Shown: piece by piece, positions 1 to 4,469 of the stretch
Layout of the letters: each line of letters begins with the position of its first letter
Numbering within the stretch: position 1 is the first letter of the stretch
Assembly: GCA_020346965.1 (NCBI GenBank)
Contig: CP070793.1
Location: 271,710-277,882 of the forward strand
Source of the DNA: Chloroflexota bacterium
GTDB lineage: Bacteria; Chloroflexota; Dehalococcoidia; GIF9; AB-539-J10
Direction: 5' to 3'
DNA length: 6,173 nt
Program-made: the position numbers and the translations under genes
The notes under the pieces: model-generated
Told to the model about the DNA's origin: nothing
Seen by the model: the letters and a program-made list of their open reading frames with translations, nothing else
Databases searched by the model: none

Positions 1-6
1 CCTCCT
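1..6 (-). promoter_or_regulatory. Possible Shine-Dalgarno site of the next gene (rpmC expected)
   Basis: AGGAGG is the last visible sequence on the minus strand, encoding the two arginines at the present end of L16. In S10 operons rpmC (L29) follows rplP, and other sites in this window are also embedded in the preceding gene. It may serve rpmC, but the next gene is not visible, and it could simply be arginine codons. Confidence 0.35.
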
Positions 7-402
7 GACAAAACTAGTAGCTATAGGAAGCTTGTACGAAGCAAGACGGACGGCTTCCGAAGCTAAATCTTCCTTCACATCAGCCAATTCGAACAGGATC
101 CTGCCTCTCCTGACTACAGCTACCCAGTGATCCGGAGTACCTTTTCCGCTACCCATCCTTGTCTCCGCAGGTTTTTTTGTTACAGCTTTGTCAGGAAAAA
201 TTCGTATCCATAGCTTACCACCGCGATGCAAGCGGCGAACAAATACGCGACGGGTTGCTTCAATCTGCCGCGCTGTTATCCAAGCAGATTCCTCAGCCCT
301 AATACCAAAATCACCAAACACAATGGTATCCCCACTCTGGGCACTACCCTTCATCCTTCCCCTATGTACCTTGCGGTACTTCACTCTTTTCGGTTGTAGC
401 AC
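1..402 (-). CDS. rplP: 50S ribosomal protein L16 (uL16), 3' end cut by window edge
   Basis: L16 sits in the 50S subunit near the A-site tRNA and helps organise the peptidyl-transferase region. The 134 visible residues begin with the family N-terminus [19 protein letters not shown]. They carry the central [20 protein letters not shown] stretch (61-80), the RMGSGKG glycine-rich loop (82-88), [16 protein letters not shown] (91-106) and the C-terminal [10 protein letters not shown] (125-134). E. coli L16 has 136 residues, so only a few to perhaps a dozen codons plus the stop are missing. The start is GTG at 402-400, preceded by AAGGAG with a 4-base spacer. No other start gives the conserved MLQPKR beginning. 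The first 41 bases overlap the end of rpsC in another frame, which implies coupled translation. Identity is certain; only the true 3' end is unknown. Confidence 0.96.
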   Translation of the reverse strand, partial: MLQPKRVKYRKVHRGRMKGSAQSGDTIVFGDFGIRAEESAWITARQIEATRRVFVRRLHRGGKLWIRIFPDKAVTKKPAETRMGSGKGTPDHWVAVVRRGRILFELADVKEDLASEAVRLASYKLPIATSFVRR

Positions 403-1042
403 TTTTCTCCTTCTTTTCAGGGACAACATCGCCCCTATAGATCCATACTTTGACTCCAATCCGTCCCATCAACGTATGTGCTTCACTAAAACCATAATCG
501 ATATCCGCACGCAACTTATGCAACGGCATTTGCCCTTGACGGATAGTCTCGCTTCTAGCGATTTCAAGTCCACCAAGTCTTCCACCGCAGTTTATCTTGA
601 TTCCCTTAGCGCCAGCCTGCAAAGTTCGGAAGGCTGCCTGTCTCATAGCTCGTCGAAAAGGGATTCTCTCTTCAAGTCGTTCAGCTATGCTGCGAGCCAC
701 TAATGGAGCTTCAAGCTCTGCGTGGTCAACTTCTCTAATGGTTAGCCTAATTTTGTCCCCACTGACTTTTTCCAATTCCGACTTCAGTATTTCCACATTC
801 TGTCCCCCACGACCAATCAAGATGCCAGGACGAGCAGAGTAGACAGTTAAATGGACCTCATCTCCTGGACGTTCAATTTCTACGCGCGCTACGGCTCCGC
901 CAGAACACTGCTGTTTAACAACTCTGCGTAGCTTTAAATCATCAAGTAAAAACTGCGTATAGTTCTTCTCGGCATACCACCTGGCTCGCCAATCCTGGTT
1001 AACTCCCAGCCTGAAACCACAAGGATGAACTTTCTGTCCCAA
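362..1042 (-). CDS. rpsC: 30S ribosomal protein S3 (uS3)
   Basis: S3 is a 30S head protein lining the mRNA entry tunnel, where it contributes to mRNA unwinding. The 226 residues start with the family sequence [14 protein letters not shown]. They contain a KH type 2 RNA-binding domain with the GXXG loop GRGG at 77-80. The basic FRRAMRQA segment at 129-136 matches the region whose arginines and lysine act in the ribosomal helicase function of E. coli S3. The C-terminal domain is seen in [13 protein letters not shown] (153-165) and [11 protein letters not shown] (174-184). The start codon is TTG at 1042-1040, not ATG. It is supported by the conserved N-terminus and a perfect GGAGG 7 bases upstream. 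The gene starts 2 bases after the rplV stop. The tail after about residue 205 is charged, low-complexity and not conserved in the family; it is encoded partly where rplP overlaps. Confidence 0.97.
   Translation of the reverse strand: MGQKVHPCGFRLGVNQDWRARWYAEKNYTQFLLDDLKLRRVVKQQCSGGAVARVEIERPGDEVHLTVYSARPGILIGRGGQNVEILKSELEKVSGDKIRLTIREVDHAELEAPLVARSIAERLEERIPFRRAMRQAAFRTLQAGAKGIKINCGGRLGGLEIARSETIRQGQMPLHKLRADIDYGFSEAHTLMGRIGVKVWIYRGDVVPEKKEKSATTEKSEVPQGT
407..412 (-). promoter_or_regulatory. Shine-Dalgarno site of rplP inside rpsC
   Basis: AAGGAG (within AAGAAGGAG) lies 4 bases before the GTG start of rplP, inside codons for the Lys-Glu-rich tail of S3. The spacing is short, but the site decides in favour of the GTG at 402, which also gives the conserved L16 N-terminus. 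Confidence 0.7.
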
Positions 1043-1044
1043 AA

Positions 1045-1383
1045 TTATTCCTCCTCCTCAGCAACGAAAACTGTAATATTGCTGGACCGCTTTAAGATAG
1101 GACTCACCCTCCCTCTCGACTGAGGGCGGTATCTCTTCAACGTATGTCCTTTATCGGCAAATATATCGGTGATCCTAAGCTCAGTAGGCGACATTTGAAA
1201 ATTATTTTCAGCATTTGCTACCGCTGATCTAATCACTTTAGACACAGCCTTGGCTGTGGGGGTATGTGTAAAACTCAGGATATTCAATGCCTCGTCAACT
1301 TTTTTGCCTCTGACCATATTTATCGCCAACCGAACCTTTTGAGGCGAAATGCCAACGTCCTTAGCTATCGCTTTTACCTTCAT
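1045..1383 (-). CDS. rplV: 50S ribosomal protein L22 (uL22)
   Basis: L22 binds 23S rRNA domains and, with L4, forms the constriction of the nascent peptide exit tunnel through its long beta-hairpin. The protein is 112 residues, the usual size. Visible landmarks are the N-terminal KVRLAINMVRGKKVDEALNIL (16-36, helical core), SAVANAENN (53-61) and the hairpin with KRYRPQSRGRVSPILKRSS (83-101), followed by the beta-strand NITVFV. It ends in four glutamates, an acidic tail whose codons also form the ribosome binding site of rpsC. The start is ATG at 1383-1381, 6 bases after the rpsS stop, with only a weak AAGG upstream; coupling to rpsS translation is likely. The hairpin tip is where macrolide-resistance changes occur in other species, but nothing odd is seen here. 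Confidence 0.97.
   Translation of the reverse strand: MKVKAIAKDVGISPQKVRLAINMVRGKKVDEALNILSFTHTPTAKAVSKVIRSAVANAENNFQMSPTELRITDIFADKGHTLKRYRPQSRGRVSPILKRSSNITVFVAEEEE
1050..1054 (-). promoter_or_regulatory. Shine-Dalgarno site of rpsC
   Basis: A perfect GGAGG lies 7 bases before the TTG start of rpsC, formed by the repeated GAG codons for the Glu-rich end of L22. It is the main sequence support for the TTG start. Confidence 0.85.
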
Positions 1384-1389
1384 AACGCC

Positions 1390-1680
1390 TTATTTCTTCC
1401 TCGCCTGTTCAGTTATTTTAGATTTTGTGATATGCCCCCTGAATGTCCTGGTAGCCGCAAATTCGGCTAATTTATGCCCCACCATATTTTCAGTGATGAA
1501 AATGGGCACATGCTTCCTACCATTATGCACTGCAATAGTATGCCCTATCATTTCAGGTAAAATAGTAGAGGAGCGAGACCATGTCTTTATCACAGTCTTC
1601 TCACCCGAATTATTGAGCGCCTCTATTTTCCTAAGTAATTTAGTATCGCAGAAGGGCCCTTTTTTAAGCGACCTTGACAT
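1390..1680 (-). CDS. rpsS: 30S ribosomal protein S19 (uS19)
   Basis: S19 lies in the 30S head, pairs with S13 and contacts the A-site tRNA and the B1 intersubunit bridge. The protein has 96 residues, close to E. coli S19. It begins [10 protein letters not shown], carries [20 protein letters not shown] (30-49) and the family signature [19 protein letters not shown] (53-71), then [11 protein letters not shown] (73-83). The open frame extends 7 codons further upstream to a TTG at 1701. The ATG at 1680-1678 is chosen because it gives the canonical N-terminus and has GGAGG 7 bases upstream. The first 17 bases overlap the end of rplB in another frame. rplV follows after 6 bases. Confidence 0.97.
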   Translation of the reverse strand: MSRSLKKGPFCDTKLLRKIEALNNSGEKTVIKTWSRSSTILPEMIGHTIAVHNGRKHVPIFITENMVGHKLAEFAATRTFRGHITKSKITEQARKK

Positions 1681-2503
1681 CTTCTCTCCTCCGCTTGACA
1701 ATCATCTTGTCTGAAGCTTTCCGGCGACGTGTCTTATATCCCAAAGCAGGCTTTCCCCAAGGAGTCTTCGGAGGCATACCGCGCGGAGCTCTGCCCTCCC
1801 CTCCACCATGCGGGTGGTCACGAGGAGTCATAGCAGAACCTCTGACTGAAGGTCTCCAGCCTGACCAGCGCCTCTTACCAGCTTTGCCTAACCTTATATT
1901 TTCGTGATCCACGTTCCCTATTTGACCAATAGTAGCCCAACACCTGTGATGGAACTTACGTAATTCACCCGAAGGGAGTTTAAGTACAACATATTGGCCT
2001 TCCTTATTTATGATTTGGGCATAACTCCCTGCGCTATGAACAAGCTTTCCTCCTTTGCCTGGCTCAAACTCAACATTGTGTACCAAAGTTCCCACAGGAA
2101 TAGATTCCAACGGGAGAGCATTTCCAAGTTTTATGTCGACATCCTCGCCCGCCTGTATAGTATCACCCAACCTGATACCCAAAGGGGCGATTATGTAACG
2201 CTTCTCTCCGTCAACATAATGAACCAGGGCAATGCGAGCTGATCTATTGGGATCATATTCAACGGAAGCTATTTTCCCCGGTACGGTAATCTTATCTCTC
2301 CTAAAATCAATCAGGCGAAGTTTTCGCTTACTGCCGCCACCTCGATGCCGCACAGTCACAACACCTCGGCTATTACGCCCCGCTTTCTTTCTCAGCGGTG
2401 CCAGTAAGGATTTCTCAGGAGATCTCTTGGTTAACTCCTCAAAAGTAGCGCCAGACATAAACCTCCTGCCTGGGGAAGTTGGATTATAAGTCTTTAATCC
2501 CAC
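1664..2503 (-). CDS. rplB: 50S ribosomal protein L2 (uL2)
   Basis: L2 is a primary 23S rRNA-binding protein, needed for subunit association and peptidyl-transferase activity. The product is 279 residues, near the family norm of about 273-277. Landmarks are the N-terminal [14 protein letters not shown] (4-17), the OB-fold region with [20 protein letters not shown], the SH3-like region with [21 protein letters not shown], and [10 protein letters not shown] (229-238), which includes the histidine implicated in peptidyl transfer. The start is GTG at 2503-2501, with AAGGAG 6 bases upstream. The frame stays open to a TTG at 2599, which would give 311 residues, but that extension is non-homologous to L2 and covers the small bS22-like gene. 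After the usual basic IVKRRR end there is a short extra tail, EDVKVA, encoded around the rpsS Shine-Dalgarno and overlap. Confidence 0.96.
   Translation of the reverse strand: MGLKTYNPTSPGRRFMSGATFEELTKRSPEKSLLAPLRKKAGRNSRGVVTVRHRGGGSKRKLRLIDFRRDKITVPGKIASVEYDPNRSARIALVHYVDGEKRYIIAPLGIRLGDTIQAGEDVDIKLGNALPLESIPVGTLVHNVEFEPGKGGKLVHSAGSYAQIINKEGQYVVLKLPSGELRKFHHRCWATIGQIGNVDHENIRLGKAGKRRWSGWRPSVRGSAMTPRDHPHGGGEGRAPRGMPPKTPWGKPALGYKTRRRKASDKMIVKRRREDVKVA
1688..1692 (-). promoter_or_regulatory. Shine-Dalgarno site of rpsS inside rplB
   Basis: GGAGG, 7 bases before the ATG of rpsS, is formed by arginine codons (CGG AGG) of the basic C-terminus of L2. It settles the S19 start at 1680 rather than the upstream TTG. 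Confidence 0.85.
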
Positions 2504-2509
2504 GAATCG

Positions 2510-2515
2510 CTCCTT
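2510..2515 (-). promoter_or_regulatory. Shine-Dalgarno site of rplB
   Basis: AAGGAG lies 6 bases before the GTG start of rplB and overlaps the TAA stop of the preceding 31-codon gene (TAAGGAG). It decides the rplB start at 2503 and suggests termination on the small gene is coupled to rplB initiation. Confidence 0.85.
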
Positions 2516-2609
2516 ATTTATGCGTCCTTTGCCAGCGAGTCTTTTTAAGAAGTTTTTTATGTCTGTGTTTAGACATCTTCTTTTTTCTCCATTTAACAAC
2601 TGAACCCAT
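2514..2609 (-). CDS. bS22-like / AURKAIP1-COX24 domain ribosomal microprotein
   Basis: This short gene encodes 31 residues, 14 of them Lys or Arg, three His, two Trp and no acidic residue. It starts [12 protein letters not shown] and continues with SKHRH and then the core [12 protein letters not shown]. From memory, that pattern (MGSV, a basic run, M-S-K-x-K/R-H, KLL, a basic pair, TR, QR) matches the small proteins annotated as AURKAIP1/COX24 domain (Pfam COX24_C). These include mycobacterial 30S protein bS22 and the C-terminal part of mitochondrial mS38. I infer an RNA-binding small-subunit protein. The ATG at 2609-2607 shares a base with the rplW stop (TAATG), and GAGG lies 7 bases upstream. 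The stop is followed within 10 bases by rplB. An internal ATG at codon 12 would give 20 residues but would lose the MGSV start typical of the family. No search could be run, so the family call rests on recall. Confidence 0.85.
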   Translation of the reverse strand: MGSVVKWRKKKMSKHRHKKLLKKTRWQRTHK

Positions 2610-2893
2610 TAAACACCCTCAAAGAAAGTAATTTTGTGTCCCGGTGCCAAGGTGACTATTGCCTTTTTCCAAGGTGAGCTGGTTACTTGCCTTCTGCCAA
2701 ATCTTCTTGTCTTGCCAGGCACCATCATCACATTGACTTTGCTTACCTTTACCTTAAAAGCTAGTTCCACTGCTTCCTTAATCTGAGATTCTGTAGCCCT
2801 CTTGACGACCTCAAAGGCATATTTGTCTCGCTCTTTAAGTGAAGTAGCCTTCTCAGTAATTAAAGGACGCCGTAGAACTTCGTAAAGATGCAA
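2609..2893 (-). CDS. rplW: 50S ribosomal protein L23 (uL23)
   Basis: L23 lies at the exit of the nascent peptide tunnel and is the docking point for trigger factor and SRP. With the start chosen here the product is 94 residues, beginning MHLYEVLRRPLITEK. The Glu in TEK (residue 14) matches E. coli Glu18, which contacts trigger factor. The body shows KYAFEVVKRATESQIKEAVE (24-43), the FKVKVSKVNVMMVPGKTRRFGR segment (46-67) and the final strand KKAIVTLAPGHKITFFEG. The start is TTG at 2893-2891, one base after the rplD stop, with a weak GGGGT upstream. The frame also opens at TTG 2917 (102 residues), but that start has no Shine-Dalgarno and adds a non-family extension inside rplD. Identity is certain; the exact start is less so. 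Confidence 0.93.
   Translation of the reverse strand: MHLYEVLRRPLITEKATSLKERDKYAFEVVKRATESQIKEAVELAFKVKVSKVNVMMVPGKTRRFGRRQVTSSPWKKAIVTLAPGHKITFFEGV
2617..2620 (-). promoter_or_regulatory. Shine-Dalgarno-like site of the bS22-like gene
   Basis: GAGG, in the Glu-Gly codons near the end of rplW, lies 7 bases before the ATG at 2609. It is modest but well placed, and supports the 31-codon start along with the TAATG coupling. Confidence 0.6.
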
Positions 2894-2894
2894 T

Positions 2895-3518
2895 TCATTT
2901 ACCCCAAATCTGCTCAATGTTGTGTATTGCTGGTACGGTTGCTACTAACATTTCATAAGAAAGTAAATCCAATACATTAACCAAGTTCGAAGGTAGGACT
3001 TTGATGTCACGTAGATTGGTCGCTGATTTAACCACATTTGGAGTTGACTGAACAGTAAGGATCAAAGTGGAGGAATCGATGCCAAGCGAAGACAGAATAT
3101 CTATCATGGCTTTCGTCCTTGGTTCCTCGAAATCAATTTCCTGCAACAGCCTTATATTTCCTTCCCTAACTTTATCGGAGAGCAGGCACTTCAAAGCTAA
3201 CCTTCTCATTTTCCGGGGCATTGATTGGCGATAGCTACGCGGCTCGGGGCCAAAGACTACCCCACCTCCCCTAAGCAGCGGTGATTTTACATCACCCCTT
3301 CGTGCTCTACCAGTATGTTTTTGCCGATAGAGTTTTCTCGTGCTCCCCTTAACCTCTCCCCTGGTTTTGGTGGATACGGTACCTTGGCGTTTATTGGCCA
3401 ATTGACCGATCATTGCCTGATGAACTATCGCCCCATTAAATGGAACATCAAAAACGGCTGCGCTAAGTTCCATCTGGTCAGCAACTTCACCGTTTAAGTT
3501 ATAAACTGGCACTTTCAC
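2895..3518 (-). CDS. rplD: 50S ribosomal protein L4 (uL4)
   Basis: L4 binds 23S rRNA and reaches into the exit tunnel with a long loop. In E. coli it also represses its own operon through the S10 leader. The 207 residues match the family length. Landmarks are the N-terminal KVPVYNLNGEV (2-12), the tunnel loop from about 45 to 95 with TKTRGEVKGSTRKLYRQKHTG and then RARRGDVKSPLLRGGGVVFGP, and MPRKMRRLALKCLLSDK (100-116). The C-terminal part has NVLDLLSYEMLVAT. The start is GTG at 3518-3516, 6 bases after the rplC stop, with AAGG 9 bases upstream. A second GTG two codons later is also possible, with AGGA better spaced, but K-V-P-V-Y-N fits the family beginning. No S10-type leader is present in this window, so E. 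coli-style L4 autoregulation at rpsJ cannot be inferred. Confidence 0.96.
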   Translation of the reverse strand: MKVPVYNLNGEVADQMELSAAVFDVPFNGAIVHQAMIGQLANKRQGTVSTKTRGEVKGSTRKLYRQKHTGRARRGDVKSPLLRGGGVVFGPEPRSYRQSMPRKMRRLALKCLLSDKVREGNIRLLQEIDFEEPRTKAMIDILSSLGIDSSTLILTVQSTPNVVKSATNLRDIKVLPSNLVNVLDLLSYEMLVATVPAIHNIEQIWGK

Positions 3519-3524
3519 TTCCTG

Positions 3525-4151
3525 TTACCTTACTTTTTCAATTATTAGCAACCCACCAGTGGCTCCGGGTACTGCACCTTTCACCAAAAGCAAATTACTG
3601 TCTGGGTCTGCTTGAATTACTTCAAGATTACGCGCTTTCACCCTTCTATTTCCCATATGTCCTGCCATGCGCTTGCCTTTAAGCACCCGACCAGGAAAAG
3701 TAGTAGCTCCAATTGAACCAGGAGCTCGATGGCGGTCGGTTTGACCGTGGGTTTTCGGACCACCTGCAAAATGGTATCGCTTAACCACGCCAGCGAAGCC
3801 CCTCCCCTTAGACACGCCAGTTACATTTATCTGGTCACCTTGCTTCAGAAAACCAATATCTACCTTGTCCCCTCTTTTGACTGAGCTAACATTATTGGTT
3901 CTGAACTCTCTAAGGTAGCGGACATTCGCTAGACCTCGAAGATGCCCGTTCTCCGCAGAGCTAAGCTGAGATTGTTTCACCTTATCCTCAACAAAACCCA
4001 CTTGAACAGCATCATAACCATCCTTTTCTCGACTCTTTATCTGAGTTACCACGGAAGGCCCAGCTTGAATAGCGGTTACTACGATAGCCTCTCCGCTTCC
4101 CTGAAACAGTTGCGTCATACCTATTTTCCTGCCGATAATGCCTGGAAACAT
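3525..4151 (-). CDS. rplC: 50S ribosomal protein L3 (uL3)
   Basis: L3 is an early assembly protein of the 50S whose central extension reaches towards the peptidyl-transferase centre. The product has 208 residues, a normal length. It begins FPGIIGRKIGMTQLF (2-16) and has the family signature GRGFAGVVKRYHFAGGPKTHG (116-136 region). The extension is HRAPGSIGATTFPGRVLKGK (141-160), followed by RMAGHMGNRRV, with VKGAVPGATGGLLII near the C-terminus. At the position where E. coli L3 has the glutamine methylated by PrmB, this protein has threonine (T151), by my alignment. The start is ATG at 4151-4149, 9 bases after the rpsJ stop, with an AGGGA stretch upstream that overlaps the TAG stop of rpsJ. Confidence 0.97.
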   Translation of the reverse strand: MFPGIIGRKIGMTQLFQGSGEAIVVTAIQAGPSVVTQIKSREKDGYDAVQVGFVEDKVKQSQLSSAENGHLRGLANVRYLREFRTNNVSSVKRGDKVDIGFLKQGDQINVTGVSKGRGFAGVVKRYHFAGGPKTHGQTDRHRAPGSIGATTFPGRVLKGKRMAGHMGNRRVKARNLEVIQADPDSNLLLVKGAVPGATGGLLIIEKVR

Positions 4152-4160
4152 TGCTTTTCC

Positions 4161-4469
4161 CTACAGTTTAATATCTATCTCCACTCCAGATGCCAGGTCG
4201 AGGTGACTCAATGCATCTATAGTCTTGGAACTCGGTTGCATAATATCTATTAGCCTCTTATGTGTCCTGATCTCAAACTGCTCCCTGGAATCCTTATCTA
4301 TATTAGGGGAGCGAATAACGCAGAATTTCTCAATACGAGTGGGTAGAGGCACGGGGCCAATCACTATAGCCCCGGTACGTTCCACTGTCTCCAGTATTTG
4401 CCTTACTGCTTGATCAGCTAACTTATGATCGAAGCTTTTGACTTTGATACGAACTTTCTGGTTAATCAT
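4161..4469 (-). CDS. rpsJ: 30S ribosomal protein S10 (uS10)
   Basis: S10 belongs to the 30S head and, as NusE, also joins the NusB antitermination complex. The 102 residues are close to the 103 of E. coli. Visible family parts are [20 protein letters not shown] (5-24), [19 protein letters not shown], then the [17 protein letters not shown] region and [15 protein letters not shown] at the C-terminus. The ATG at 4469-4467 overlaps the fusA stop as ATGA, and GGGGAG lies 6 bases upstream. In E. coli rpsJ opens a separate operon with a regulatory leader; here it is directly coupled to fusA and no leader exists. Confidence 0.97.
   Translation of the reverse strand: MINQKVRIKVKSFDHKLADQAVRQILETVERTGAIVIGPVPLPTRIEKFCVIRSPNIDKDSREQFEIRTHKRLIDIMQPSSKTIDALSHLDLASGVEIDIKL

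Noticed and set aside
188..703. 171-codon plus-strand open frame over rplP/rpsC
   Set aside because: It lies antisense to two conserved ribosomal genes, shows no recognisable domain and is explained as a shadow frame.
1681..1701. Longer rpsS start (TTG at 1701)
   Set aside because: It adds seven residues absent from the S19 family and translates through the GGAGG site of the ATG at 1680.
1349..1714. 121-codon plus-strand open frame with hydrophobic stretches
   Set aside because: Antisense to rpsS and rplV. Hydrophobicity is expected from the complement of Lys/Arg/Glu-rich codons, and no family resemblance is seen.
2514..2576. Internal ATG as the start of the small gene (20 residues)
   Set aside because: A GGAG lies 10 bases upstream, but the longer form keeps the MGSV beginning known from bS22-like proteins and the TAATG coupling with rplW.
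2504..2608. Intergenic regulatory element (leader or terminator) between rplW and rplB
   Set aside because: The gap is almost fully occupied by the 31-codon gene; no hairpin followed by a T-run was seen by eye on the coding strand.
3942..4253. 103-codon plus-strand open frame
   Set aside because: Antisense to the ends of rplC and rpsJ, with no convincing ribosome binding site or homology.
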